Shown here: positions 9,040 to 18,051 of the stretch, in pieces
How the letters are laid out: every line of letters begins with the position of its first letter
Position numbering within the stretch: the stretch's first letter is position 1
Source: Magnetococcales bacterium
GTDB taxonomy: Bacteria; Pseudomonadota; Magnetococcia; Magnetococcales; JADGBX01
Assembly (NCBI GenBank): GCA_015231265.1
Contig: JADGBX010000006.1
Coordinates: forward strand, 1 to 46,526
Length of the DNA stretch: 46,526 bases
Reading direction: 5' to 3'
The notes under the pieces: model-generated
Told to the model about the DNA's origin: nothing
The model's input: the letters and a program-made list of their open reading frames with translations, nothing else
The model's database searches: none
Program-made: the position numbers and the translations under genes

Positions 9040-9843
9040 ATGCACAGAAATAAACCAAAAAAGCGTAACAAGGCGCAGAGGAAAACCGGCACAATACGCT
9101 ATGATGGTCTTAAGAAACGCCATGATAAGAAAGATAAAATTCCATCATGGGCGGCAGATGTCCGCTTTGAACTCGGGGCGGCGAGGCCGGAGCAGTTTCC
9201 CGAGGAGACTGAGCCGGAAATTGCGTTTGCCGGACGCTCCAATGTGGGGAAATCGTCGCTCCTCAACCGCCTTTTCAATCGCCGCAAGATGGTGCGGGTG
9301 AGTCGAACGCCGGGATGCACACGAGAGGTGAACTTCTTTCGGGTTGGAGAGGTGTGGCGCTTCGTCGATCTGCCGGGATATGGGTTTGCCCGCGTTAACC
9401 TTAGCCGTCGTCAGGCGTGGGAAGAGGTGATGCAGGCCTATCTTGGCAGTCGTGGTGTGCTGCGCTTAGTGGTCGTTCTGATCGATATCAGACGCGGGGT
9501 GACCGATCTGGATCAGGAGATGTTGGCGTTTCTGGCGCATCATGGACTTCCAGCCCTTGTGGTGTGTACCAAGATGGATGCGGAACGCGGCAACGCCCGC
9601 CGCGCTACTCTGGACCGGATTCGCCGTGAACTGCCGGAGCTGGCACCGACGCTGGTGGGTCCGCCTCTTGCGGTCTCCGCTCGGACCGGAGAGGGGATGG
9701 GGCCGTTGTGGCACCGTTTGTCCGGGTTGCTGAATGTGGAGACCTCTTCCGAGTCGGTTACCGGCTCTGATCCGATCCAGGAGGAGGAGCCTTCCGAGTC
9801 GGTTACCGGTTCTGATCCGATCCAGGAGGAGGAGCCGTCCTGA
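9040..9843 (+). CDS. engB: Ribosome-biogenesis GTPase EngB/YsxC with duplicated tail
   Basis: A 267-residue TrmE-Era-type GTPase needed for large ribosomal subunit assembly. Motifs: G1 GRSNVGKSS (65-73), G2 region RTPGCTRE, G3 DLPGYG (110-115), G4 TKMD (177-180), G5 SARTGEG. The family is usually about 200 residues; this one has a Lys/Arg-rich N-terminal extension of about 40 residues and an acidic tail with a duplicated 15-residue unit (SESVTGSDPIQEEEP). ATG 9040 is the first plausible start; the frame is open further upstream but lies inside dusB on the other strand. The stop overlaps the next start as TGATG. Confidence 0.94.
   Translation: MHRNKPKKRNKAQRKTGTIRYDGLKKRHDKKDKIPSWAADVRFELGAARPEQFPEETEPEIAFAGRSNVGKSSLLNRLFNRRKMVRVSRTPGCTREVNFFRVGEVWRFVDLPGYGFARVNLSRRQAWEEVMQAYLGSRGVLRLVVVLIDIRRGVTDLDQEMLAFLAHHGLPALVVCTKMDAERGNARRATLDRIRRELPELAPTLVGPPLAVSARTGEGMGPLWHRLSGLLNVETSSESVTGSDPIQEEEPSESVTGSDPIQEEEPS
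9747..9836. repeat. 45-bp tandem duplication at the engB 3' end
   Basis: 9747-9791 and 9792-9836 differ at one third-codon base. Each copy encodes the same 15 residues and contains AGGAGGAGG. The second AGGAGGAGG is the ribosome-binding site of the overlapping downstream gene, so the duplication also copied that site. Confidence 0.95.
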
Positions 9844-10982
9844 TGTCCCGACCGGATCAGCCCCCCAACTCCGTGAAGTGTGAGATTCCGCTTCAGCGTC
9901 CGGATCTGACCCGTAAGGATCTGGAGGCGGTGGCGCGAGCGGTACGGAGTCGGCGCTGGACCGATGCTGCCGCCGTTGAGATGTTGGAAGCGGCGTGGGC
10001 CGCTGCATGGGATGGAGAGTCGGGAGACGATGGAGAAAGTGGTGTTTCGGGATCGATGAGATGCGTCGCTTTTGCCACGCCTCAGGCACTGGTGCAGGCG
10101 TTGAAGGAGAGTCTTGGTTGGCAGGATGGGGCGTATGTTGTCTCCGGTCCGCTGCTGCACCCTGCGTGGCGGGAAGCGTTTTCGGCTGCCTGGATCCGGT
10201 TGGCTTATCGGGATCTTCAGCCTGAGAGTGGGATTCAGCAGGGTGAAATCGTTGCCCAAGAGGGGGGAGAGTGTGGTGGCGTTGTCGCCGGGATGCGCTC
10301 TTACCCGTTCGGGCAGGTTGCCGAGACGGTGGCGCCGACATCTCCTCTCCGCAGGGATGACGCATTCACGGTTCTTGATGATCTCTCCGGGGTGGTCACT
10401 CTGGATGAAGAAGGCGTTTTACCGGCGACGCCGTCGGGTGCACACCATCTTCGTCTGATGCTGATGACCGGGGACTCTCCGGTTCCGGTCGGTAATCTCT
10501 GTCTGGTGGCCGGGCGGGATTCCATCGTAATGGAGCGTCTGCAGCGGGCGCGGCGTCAACTGCCCTCCGTGGCATCGACGGCACTGGCTATCTCTCTGAT
10601 ACGGAACTGGCCGGAGCGGGCCGCCCGACGTCGGGCGCTGGCGAGCCGTTACACGGGGCTGATTCGCACCCGGGGATTGATCACGCTACCGGCAGCGGTC
10701 GAGCAGCGCCGCTGGCCGCTCTATCCGATTCTGGCTGCTGACGAGAAGATGTGTGATGCTTTGCGTGCCTTTCTACTGCGGGGTGGTGTCGCTTCCGGAG
10801 CCGTGAGCGGTTTCCGGATGCCTGACGTTTGTCGCGACGCCATGTTAATGAATCATATGCCGGGTGTGCGACATTTGGCATCGCACGGATTGCTCATTCC
10901 GCTCTACGCCTCCCTGACGGAGAGTCGGCAGAAACGCATCATCAATCGTCTCAATCGCTGGTTACAGAGAGCATCTTCATAA
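9843..10982 (+). CDS. DegT/DnrJ/EryC1-like protein lacking the PLP lysine
   Basis: A 379-residue protein with the outline of sugar aminotransferases of the DegT/DnrJ/EryC1/StrS family. The N-terminal IPLQRPDLTRKDLEAVARAV fits the family start, residues about 77-125 follow the small-domain/strand pattern, and the C-terminus (ASHGLLIPLYASLTESRQ) fits the usual LPL.PSLTEEE motif. Where the family has the Schiff-base lysine (SFHPTK..GEGG), residues 209-224 read TGDSPVPVGNLCLVAG with no lysine, and the aspartate region is altered, so catalysis by PLP chemistry is unlikely. Start overlaps the engB stop (TGATG) behind a strong AGGAGGAGG, indicating translational coupling. Function unknown. Confidence 0.65.
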   Translation: MSRPDQPPNSVKCEIPLQRPDLTRKDLEAVARAVRSRRWTDAAAVEMLEAAWAAAWDGESGDDGESGVSGSMRCVAFATPQALVQALKESLGWQDGAYVVSGPLLHPAWREAFSAAWIRLAYRDLQPESGIQQGEIVAQEGGECGGVVAGMRSYPFGQVAETVAPTSPLRRDDAFTVLDDLSGVVTLDEEGVLPATPSGAHHLRLMLMTGDSPVPVGNLCLVAGRDSIVMERLQRARRQLPSVASTALAISLIRNWPERAARRRALASRYTGLIRTRGLITLPAAVEQRRWPLYPILAADEKMCDALRAFLLRGGVASGAVSGFRMPDVCRDAMLMNHMPGVRHLASHGLLIPLYASLTESRQKRIINRLNRWLQRASS

Positions 10983-11009
10983 GAGTGTGCGAGATGGGAG
11001 TGGGGAGTG

Positions 11010-11942
11010 TCACCGGTTCCGGTCGGAATCGGCGCTCCTCTCCTCTTGAGCAAGCAGGTCATCCACCTTCTGTTTCGCCTGGGTGAGATCACAGCCGTAG
11101 ACTGCCCGAGCCATCTCCATGGCGGCGATCATCCCGCCTTCTCTGGCCAGTTGGACGATCTGGGCATCGGCCTCCTTGCCGGGTTGGCGCACCATGGGTC
11201 GCTCCTGCTCACTGTAACGGAGTCGACCCGGAAACAGCCGGTTCAGTATCTCTGCCGCTTCGGTGATCTTCGGGTGGATACGGCTCTCCGGGCTGGACCA
11301 GGTGATCTTCAGGCGATCGCTGCCTTCCATCGTCACCGGATAGTGCTTGACGATGAAGGAGCCGGTCCGGGTGGTGATGCGTCGTTTTCTCTCGGCGTTC
11401 AGATGCCTCTCCAGGGCGGGGATTTCCAGAGCGGACAGGGTCACCAGCAGCGAGATGTGTGTATCGGTGCGGGTGGCCGTATTGAATTTCCGGTCCGCAT
11501 TATCGGCAAAATTATCGATCACCTCCCGTTTCTCCTGCTGGATGGTGAGTCCGAGAACCGCCTCGCGGGGGATCAGGATCACACAGTCATCCTCTTCCGG
11601 CAGGCGGTGATTGCGATAGGAGCGAAATTTGACCGCCAGCCCTTTTTCTGAAGCGCGCAGAAGCCAGTTGGAGTCCCGAAAGAGCGCCGTCACCGTGCCG
11701 CGAAACAGGAGAAACAGCATGAAGGCAAACCCGGCTCCCAGCCCATAGGGCCAGACTGTCTGCAGGGGTTTCAGATCGGGATGGAGTTGATGAACGATGG
11801 GGATCAGCAGCAGAGCGAGAGCACTGCCGCCGAACAGCAGCGCAAAGAGAATCGGGGCAAAGGGGCGCTCGCGGAAGATCACCTCTCCCTGCTCATGGGG
11901 TGTCTGTTTCTCAGGGATAACGGTGAGTGGAGCTGTTGCCAT
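11010..11942 (-). CDS. Membrane protein with L7/L12-C-terminal-like tail
   Basis: A 310-residue protein from ATG 11942 (GGAGAG 5 bases upstream; a longer frame to 12041 lacks support). Two membrane helices, about 28-50 and 66-84, are followed by a soluble region of about 170 residues that I do not recognise. The last 55 residues (KEADAQIVQLAREGGMIAAM onward, through GCDLTQAKQKVDDLL) fit the pattern of ribosomal L7/L12 C-terminal-like modules found in small bacterial proteins (I..L.R.G..I.A...G..L.EAK..V). Role unknown. The gene is convergent with the DegT-like gene 27 bases away, and its upstream gap is shared with the hybrid kinase. Confidence 0.7.
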   Translation of the reverse strand: MATAPLTVIPEKQTPHEQGEVIFRERPFAPILFALLFGGSALALLLIPIVHQLHPDLKPLQTVWPYGLGAGFAFMLFLLFRGTVTALFRDSNWLLRASEKGLAVKFRSYRNHRLPEEDDCVILIPREAVLGLTIQQEKREVIDNFADNADRKFNTATRTDTHISLLVTLSALEIPALERHLNAERKRRITTRTGSFIVKHYPVTMEGSDRLKITWSSPESRIHPKITEAAEILNRLFPGRLRYSEQERPMVRQPGKEADAQIVQLAREGGMIAAMEMARAVYGCDLTQAKQKVDDLLAQEERSADSDRNR

Positions 11943-12166
11943 GGGATCTCTCCGGTCCGTTAATGATGCGGCCACCACCTCACTGTTGCACAATTGGTGA
12001 GAAGAAGTGGATGGTATTGATAACGGGTTGGTAACGATCATGCGTTAATCCATGATAGCATGGCGCACGCATAAAACGGCAAAAAGGGTTCGGCAACAGG
12101 CCTTGGTCATCGCACGAATCGTAGCGTGAGTTTCAGCAGATCGTCATGGATGAGGAGGAAGCGCTA

Positions 12167-14857
12167 GTGTTATGCAACCGAAGAGAGCGACAGGTCAAGA
12201 ATCGGGTACGGTTCGTTGTTCTGTGTATGGTCTTTCTGATCGGGGGCGCTGCCCCTTCCCAGGCGGTGGAACAGGCGGAGGCTCGCTCTATTTCTCTGCG
12301 TCTGCAACTGAAGTGGAAGCATCAGTTTCAATTTGCCGGATACTATGCTGCACTGGAAAAAGGGTATTATAAACAGTCAGGTCTCAGCGTTACTCTGGTC
12401 GAGGCGCAGGCGGGTGAAGAGCCGGTGGAGGCGGTGCTGCACGGCAATGCGGAGTTCGGGGTCGGTTCGTCGGATCTCATCCTGCAACGCAGCCGTGGCA
12501 AACCGGTGGTGGCGCTGGCTGCCCTCTATCAGCACTCGCCGCTGGTGCTGCTGGCGCGTCGTGATGCCGGGATCGAATCCATCCACGATATTCCCGGCAA
12601 GCGGGTGATGCTGGAGCACCAGGCAGGCGCTCTGCACGCCTATATGCGTCAGGAAGGGGTGAGGCTCGACAGTGTGATCCGCCATCCCCACACCTTCAAT
12701 CCCCAATCTCTCATCGATCGCAAGGTGGATGCGCTGTCGGCCTACTCGACGGATGAGCGCTATCTGCTGGATAAATCCGATCTGGACTATCGTCTCTTCA
12801 CCCCCCGTTCCGCCGGGATCGACTTCTATGCCGAAGTGCTGTTCACCACCCAGAACATGGTGGAAAACTCCCCTGATGTGGTGCGCGATTTCCGCCGAGC
12901 CTCGCTCAAAGGGTGGCGCTATGCCGTGGACAACCCCGAGGAGATCATCGAGCTGATTCTTACCCGCTATTCACAGCGACACAGCCGGGATCATCTCCGC
13001 TTCGAAGCGCGCAACGCGGCCCGTCTCATGGCTGCGGATCTGGTGGATGTGGGCTATATGAGTGAGGGGCGCTGGCGCCATATTGCCCAGACCTATGCAG
13101 ACCTGGGGATGATGCCCGGTGGGTTCGATCCGGAGGACTTTCTCTATGATCCCGAGTACGATCCCAATCTGGTACGCCTCTACCTGGCACTGGGTGGCGC
13201 GTTGGCACTGCTGTTTTTGATCGGCGGAACCGCCTTCTATCATCGACGCCTCAACCAGCGGCTGCGGCAGGAGATCGCACAGAGGACAGTGCTCTCCGAT
13301 AAGCTGGTGAAAAGTGAGGAGCAGTATCGGCACATGATCGCCTGGGCACCCTTTCCGGTGATTGTGGTCCAACACGATTCGGCACGCATCGTCTTTGCCA
13401 ACGCCCAGGCGGAGTCGGTGTTGCAGATCGAAGAGCAGGTTCTGCTACAACAAGCGCTGAATGATCTCTTCGACAACCACGATGAGAAGGACCGCCTCTT
13501 CGATCTCTTATGTCAGAAGGATCATGTTACCGAGTATGAAGCGTGCATTCGCACCCCTGCACAACGACGTATCTGGGCCTATCTGTCTGCCAGCCTGATC
13601 ATCTACAACAGTGAGCGGGCGGTGCTGTTGGCGTTCAATGACATCAGTGAACGCAAGGTGATGGAGGAGGCACTGCGCAACGCCAAGGAGGAGGCGGAGT
13701 TCGCCAGTCGGGCCAAGGCGGAGTTTCTGGCCACCATGAGCCACGAGATCCGCACCCCGATGAATGTGGTGATCGGACTGAGTGATCTTCTGCTGGAGAC
13801 ATCTCTGGATGAGGAGCAGGACGCCTTCGTGCGCAAGCTGCGCCATGCCGGTTCGACTCTGCTGGAGTTGATCGACAACATCCTCGATCTGTCGCGCATC
13901 GAAGCGGGCAGAATGGCGCTGGAGGTGGTGCCCTTCAACCTTGTCGAACTGCTCAGAGAGACCGCTTCTGTGGGGGAGATTCATGCCCGGAGTAAAGGGC
14001 TCTCCTTCCATCTCGAACTGCCGGAGAGGGCGCCGGAGTGGGTGAAGGGGGATCGCCTGCGACTGCGGCAGATCTTGCTGAATCTGCTTGGCAACGCCGT
14101 TAAATTCACCGAGTCCGGGAGTATTGAGCTCTCTCTGAAAGTGCGCGAGGAGGAGAGTCACAATCTTCTAATCTGCCTGACCGATACCGGTGTCGGCATC
14201 GGTCCTGAGCATCTGGAGACCATTTTCGACCGGTTCACCCAAGTGGAGTCCCACATGGGCCGACGCCATGGAGGGACCGGTCTTGGTCTGGCCATCTCCC
14301 GGCGACTGGCACAGTTGATGGAGGGACGGCTCTGGGTGGAGAGTGATGTGGATGTGGGCAGTACATTCCATCTGAGTCTGCCGCTGCCGGGGTGTTCCGA
14401 ACCCGTTTCCAAAGCAGGTGAGGGTGTGGATGCGATAGAGGTGTCCAGTGCAACGGCTGCGCAGGGGATCAAAAGATTGCGCATTCTGTTGGTGGAGGAT
14501 TCCGAGGATAACCGGGCGCTGATCCAGGCCTATCTGTCGGGTACGCCCCATGCGTTGAGTATCGCCACCAATGGTGAGGAAGCGGTGACACTGGTCAAAC
14601 AGGAGACGTTCGATCTGGTTTTGATGGATGTGCAGATGCCGGTGATGGATGGGCATGCGGCCACCCGTGCCATCCGCCACTGGGAGCGGCAGCAAGGCCG
14701 AGCTCCTCTCACCATTATTGCTCTGACCGCCTTCGCCCTGGAGGGGGATCGGGAACGCAGTCTGCGCGCCGGGTGTAACGAACACCTGACCAAGCCGATC
14801 CGCAAAGAGCGCCTGCTGAATACTATTGCTGCCCATGCGAATCGTGGCGCTGACTGA
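12167..14857 (+). CDS. Hybrid histidine kinase with NMT1/THI5-like periplasmic sensor
   Basis: About 896 residues from GTG 12167, behind GAGGAGGAA; ATG 12146 is an in-frame alternative adding 7. A signal peptide ends near PSQA. The periplasmic part (about 45-285) resembles NMT1/THI5/SsuA-type binding proteins (LKWKHQFQFAGYYAALEKGYY, FGVGSSDLILQR). A membrane helix lies near 338-360, then PAS (about 380-495), HisKA with H526 in MSHEIRTPMN, HATPase (LLGNAVKF, DTGVGIG, GGTGLGLAI), and a C-terminal receiver with D821 in LVLMDVQMPVMDG. It should bind a small ligand outside and signal by phosphorelay. It sits just upstream of the first pilin cluster in the same direction; no separate output regulator is adjacent. 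Confidence 0.9.
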   Translation: MLCNRRERQVKNRVRFVVLCMVFLIGGAAPSQAVEQAEARSISLRLQLKWKHQFQFAGYYAALEKGYYKQSGLSVTLVEAQAGEEPVEAVLHGNAEFGVGSSDLILQRSRGKPVVALAALYQHSPLVLLARRDAGIESIHDIPGKRVMLEHQAGALHAYMRQEGVRLDSVIRHPHTFNPQSLIDRKVDALSAYSTDERYLLDKSDLDYRLFTPRSAGIDFYAEVLFTTQNMVENSPDVVRDFRRASLKGWRYAVDNPEEIIELILTRYSQRHSRDHLRFEARNAARLMAADLVDVGYMSEGRWRHIAQTYADLGMMPGGFDPEDFLYDPEYDPNLVRLYLALGGALALLFLIGGTAFYHRRLNQRLRQEIAQRTVLSDKLVKSEEQYRHMIAWAPFPVIVVQHDSARIVFANAQAESVLQIEEQVLLQQALNDLFDNHDEKDRLFDLLCQKDHVTEYEACIRTPAQRRIWAYLSASLIIYNSERAVLLAFNDISERKVMEEALRNAKEEAEFASRAKAEFLATMSHEIRTPMNVVIGLSDLLLETSLDEEQDAFVRKLRHAGSTLLELIDNILDLSRIEAGRMALEVVPFNLVELLRETASVGEIHARSKGLSFHLELPERAPEWVKGDRLRLRQILLNLLGNAVKFTESGSIELSLKVREEESHNLLICLTDTGVGIGPEHLETIFDRFTQVESHMGRRHGGTGLGLAISRRLAQLMEGRLWVESDVDVGSTFHLSLPLPGCSEPVSKAGEGVDAIEVSSATAAQGIKRLRILLVEDSEDNRALIQAYLSGTPHALSIATNGEEAVTLVKQETFDLVLMDVQMPVMDGHAATRAIRHWERQQGRAPLTIIALTAFALEGDRERSLRAGCNEHLTKPIRKERLLNTIAAHANRGAD

Positions 14858-15195
14858 CATCCCACTGCAACTCCGCACCATGGTGTAACGCATTTTTTAC
14901 GCCCGCACGCCATTGCTATTCATGCGAATGGTGCCAAGTGTGGAGCATCCATCTGTAAAATAACGCATTCTAGTGTAAATATTTTTTTCCACAATCATTG
15001 GTATTGTGAGGCTTGTGTAATCGTAATACAATGATTTTATTGTGATTGTTGAGTTGGTGCGGTTTTCGCTTTACTCTAAGAAGAAACTGTAGAGGCCGTT
15101 CCAAACTGCAGGGTGTTCGGTTGGTTGATTTCAGATGGTTGGCACATGTTGCTTCTTTGCCATGTCTGAGAGGGCTGCCGTAAAGGGGAATTCAG
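14858..15195 (+). promoter_or_regulatory. Upstream region of the first pilin operon
   Basis: 338 non-coding bases, AT-rich from 14960 to 15060. TAACGCATT occurs near 14886 and again at 14961-14969. CACAAT...ATTGTG near 14991-15009 forms a short hairpin. TTGGCACATGTTGC near 15138 resembles a sigma-54 site, but the GG-GC spacing is 8 instead of 10, so I do not call one. The promoter of fimT should lie here. Confidence 0.5.
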
Positions 15196-15795
15196 ATGCA
15201 TGACTCTTTCCACAGGATGGATCGTTGCAGGGCCGGAGGCTTCTCTCTGGTCGAAGTGATGATCACGCTGTTCATCGCTGCCACCTTCATCACCATGGCG
15301 GTGCCAGCGTTTCAGGAAGTTATCGAGGATACCCGAGCAACATCACAGATCAACACGGTGTCGGCGGCGCTCAATCTGGCGCGCAGCGAAGCCAACAAGC
15401 GAGGGGATGCCGTCTCCATCTGCAAAACGGACGACCAGTCCAGTTGCGGTGATGACACCGTCTCCTGGGCGGAAGGTTATGTGCTCTTTCTCAACAAGGA
15501 TCGAGACGATCCGCCGGAGATCGATGCCGATGAAGAGATCATCCGCTATTTTCCCGCCCTTCCCGGCACCAGCACCCTGGAAGGGGACTGGGGCGGTTTT
15601 GCGGAAGGGGTTACCTTCCTGCCGGACGGCTCAGTGACTGAAACCGGGGTGTTCGTGGTGTGTCAGAACTGGGACCCTCACACGGCCAAAGGGGTGTTGG
15701 TGTCGTTGGTGGGACGTATCCGAACGGCTCGGGACAGCAACGGCGACGGCTATTTGGAAGACTCTTCAGGGAATGTCATGTCATGTTGGCCGTAA
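15196..15795 (+). CDS. fimT: Type IV minor pilin FimT/GspH-like (cluster 1)
   Basis: A 199-residue prepilin-like protein. A short leader ends at G15, and mature FSLVE with E20 at position +5 fits cleavage and N-methylation by PilD. The following hydrophobic helix (about 16-38) and the pattern NLARSEANKRGDAVSICK fit the GspH/FimT family. The C-terminal globular part has several cysteines and a DSNGDGYLED segment like a calcium loop. It is the first gene of a five-gene operon. Minor pilins of this set prime pilus assembly and present PilY1 at the tip. AGGGGAATTC upstream of ATG 15196 is a weak ribosome site. Confidence 0.9.
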   Translation: MHDSFHRMDRCRAGGFSLVEVMITLFIAATFITMAVPAFQEVIEDTRATSQINTVSAALNLARSEANKRGDAVSICKTDDQSSCGDDTVSWAEGYVLFLNKDRDDPPEIDADEEIIRYFPALPGTSTLEGDWGGFAEGVTFLPDGSVTETGVFVVCQNWDPHTAKGVLVSLVGRIRTARDSNGDGYLEDSSGNVMSCWP

Positions 15796-16298
15796 TTCGA
15801 AACAGACTGCCGGTGCATCGCCGGTCTCATGCCTCTGATGGAGAGGCGGGTTTCTCGCTGCTTGAGATTCTGATGACCCTGACGCTTCTCTCCATCGGTT
15901 TTCTGGGTATTGCCAAGCTGCAGTTCACCAGTCTGCGCTATACGCAATCCTCCATGGCGCGCAGTCAGGCGGCGGTTCTGGCGGATGATATTCTCGACCG
16001 GATGCGTGCCAACCGTGACGTGGCCCAGGATACGGACGTGGCGGATGACGACTGTCTCTATGCCATCGCTCTGGCGGAGAGCGTGACCGATCCCCCTGAC
16101 TGTATCAACGGCACCTGTACGGCAGCCAACATGGCCAGTTTCGACCTCTCGGAGTGGAAGACTGCCGTTGCCGATGCTCTGCCCAGTGGTGATGGATCGG
16201 TCAGCCGTAACGGCTCGGTCTTTACCATCACCGTCCAGTGGGACGACTCCCGGGGGCAACAGGCCGCCGCCACCTTTACCAGCACCTCGGAGTTGTGA
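15783..16298 (+). CDS. pilV: Type IV minor pilin PilV (cluster 1)
   Basis: A 171-residue protein with a prepilin site after G23 (GFSLLEILMTLTLLSIGFLGIAKLQ), E at +5, and the RSQAAVLADDILDRMRANRD segment diagnostic of PilV. The ATG at 15783 overlaps the fimT stop by 13 bases, so expression is coupled. Its globular part is short and has a cysteine pair near CINGTC. Function: minor pilin in the priming/tip complex with PilW, PilX, FimT and PilY1. Confidence 0.92.
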   Translation: MLAVIRNRLPVHRRSHASDGEAGFSLLEILMTLTLLSIGFLGIAKLQFTSLRYTQSSMARSQAAVLADDILDRMRANRDVAQDTDVADDDCLYAIALAESVTDPPDCINGTCTAANMASFDLSEWKTAVADALPSGDGSVSRNGSVFTITVQWDDSRGQQAAATFTSTSEL

Positions 16299-16300
16299 GC

Positions 16301-17476
16301 ATGAACACTCTGATACCCAAGCGCTGCGTCGGACGCGCTTCCAGCGAGAGTGGGTTTTCGTTGGTGGAGTTCATGGTGGCCTCGGCCATCGGCCTCTTCA
16401 TGTTGCTGGGAATCATCCAGGCCATGGTGGGGATACGCACCACCACCCGTTTCAATGATGCCATCGAGTATATTCAGGAGGGGGGGCGTTTCGTGCTGTC
16501 GCAGATGACCAAGGAGGTGCGCATGGGAGGCTATGCCGGCTGTGTGCCCAACCTCGCCTGCGACAGCGGTGATACCCGTTGCGTCAACTCCCTGATCAAC
16601 ACTGCGGGAGTTGATTATACCGGTACCATGTTTGATCTGACGGTGGGAATCGGCGGTTGGGACTATGCCGCCACCTCTCCGGGGAACACCATCGATGTTT
16701 CGGATCTGGACCCTGAGGATGAACCGCTGGACAACTGGAACGACATGGATGCCAATCCGCTGCACTCCAGCCTCCAGGATCTGGTGGTTCCCGGCAGTGA
16801 TGTGCTGGTGGTGAAGTACCTCTCCGAACTCTCGGCGTTGACGCTCTCCGCAGCACCCGGCATCAACGACACGCTCTTCTCTCTGACCAGTGCCAGTGAT
16901 GTGGAGGACGGGACGCTCGTCGCCATTTCCGACTGCACCGGAACCAACATTTTTCAGAACCGCAGCGACAGCACCGAGAGCCAGCTCTCCCGGGCGTTCT
17001 CCACCGATTCACCCAGTCCCGGCAATGTAGATCCCACTGCCAATGCCCTGACCCACAGTCCGACCACCACGGCGGAGATCCATCAGTTCATCGTCAAGAT
17101 CTTCTATGTGGGGGAGGGGGGATCCGGAGAGCCGACACTCTACCGGACGACCTATGAAGGGGGAACGCTCAGTGATCCGGTAGAGATCGTCGAGGGGGTG
17201 GAGTCGTTGCAGATTCTTTTCGGCATCGATACCGATTCCGACGGGGTGCCCAATCAATATGTGGATCCCGACGGCGTGGGGGCCGGTGATGTGATCATCT
17301 CTGTCCGTCTCAGCTATCTGGTGCGCAGTCTGGACGCCGTTCGGGACGATGTGGATACGAACACCTACCGGCTCGGGGGCTCTTCAGTCGCCACCGGTGT
17401 CACTGTCAATCCGGCTGATGATCAGCGCCTTCGGCGCATCTTCAGCACAACGATCCAGGTGAGGAATACGGAATGA
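16301..17476 (+). CDS. pilW: Type IV minor pilin PilW (cluster 1)
   Basis: 391 residues from ATG 16301, two bases after the pilV stop. Prepilin cleavage after G18 gives FSLVEFMVASAIGLFMLLGI, the PilW-type helix. The segment IEYIQEGGRFVLSQMTKEVRMGGYAGC is the PilW family signature. The large C-terminal part ends with SYLVRSLDA and LRRIFSTTIQVRNTE, also typical of PilW. Within the tip complex it is thought to link PilX/PilY1 to the other minor pilins. It overlaps pilX by four bases (ATGA). Confidence 0.93.
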   Translation: MNTLIPKRCVGRASSESGFSLVEFMVASAIGLFMLLGIIQAMVGIRTTTRFNDAIEYIQEGGRFVLSQMTKEVRMGGYAGCVPNLACDSGDTRCVNSLINTAGVDYTGTMFDLTVGIGGWDYAATSPGNTIDVSDLDPEDEPLDNWNDMDANPLHSSLQDLVVPGSDVLVVKYLSELSALTLSAAPGINDTLFSLTSASDVEDGTLVAISDCTGTNIFQNRSDSTESQLSRAFSTDSPSPGNVDPTANALTHSPTTTAEIHQFIVKIFYVGEGGSGEPTLYRTTYEGGTLSDPVEIVEGVESLQILFGIDTDSDGVPNQYVDPDGVGAGDVIISVRLSYLVRSLDAVRDDVDTNTYRLGGSSVATGVTVNPADDQRLRRIFSTTIQVRNTE

Positions 17477-18051
17477 GCACCATCCCTGACAGCCATCGCC
17501 CGGATTGCGGGAGCCGGGAGCAGAGTGATCAGCAGGGCTCCGTCCTGGTGATCAGCGTTGTGGTGTTGATGATCCTGTCGATCATCGGCATGCAGAATAT
17601 GTCCACCTCCGTGGTCCAGGAACGCATGGCCGGTAACGAACGCCAGGTTCGACGGGCGTTCCAGGAGGCTGAAACCGCGCTGCGTGCCGGGGAGGAGTGG
17701 CTGGATACTCAGCTCTCGGAACCGATCGCCGTCGACAGTTGTGGCGAACCGCCCTGCTCGGTGTTCACCATCGACAGCGCCGACTACGACACCCACTACA
17801 CCGATGGTGATTGGTGGAGCACCAACACCAACACCTACGACGATACCGATACCAACGCACCGCGCTATGTCATCGAAGAGCTGGATCAGGTGGAGCTGGA
17901 GGCCTCGTCCGGTGGGACTCTGACCATCGGCCAGGGCACCAGCAAACCTACGGGGACTACGCTCTACACCTATCGGGTCACTTCACGGGGGACGAGTCCT
18001 TCGGGCAATGCCGTCATCGTCGTGCAGTCCGTCTATGCGAGGGGGTTCTGA
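17473..18051 (+). CDS. pilX: Type IV minor pilin PilX (cluster 1)
   Basis: 192 residues. The N-terminal QQGSVLVISVVVLMILSIIG helix lacks glutamate at +5, as is common in PilX. The motif QERMAGNERQVRRAFQEAETALRAGEEWL is the PilX/PilY1-associated signature. The rest is acidic and Thr/Asp-rich. The start overlaps pilW (ATGA) and the stop overlaps the pilY1 ATG (TGATG), so the three are translated together. Confidence 0.92.
   Translation: MSTIPDSHRPDCGSREQSDQQGSVLVISVVVLMILSIIGMQNMSTSVVQERMAGNERQVRRAFQEAETALRAGEEWLDTQLSEPIAVDSCGEPPCSVFTIDSADYDTHYTDGDWWSTNTNTYDDTDTNAPRYVIEELDQVELEASSGGTLTIGQGTSKPTGTTLYTYRVTSRGTSPSGNAVIVVQSVYARGF

Noticed and set aside
9466-10365. Minus-strand frame of 299 codons over engB and the DegT-like gene
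   Set aside because: Rich in Pro, Ser, Arg and His as expected for an antisense shadow; no motif.
15138-15152. Sigma-54-like TTGGCACATGTTGC upstream of fimT
   Set aside because: GG and GC are 8 bases apart instead of the required 10.
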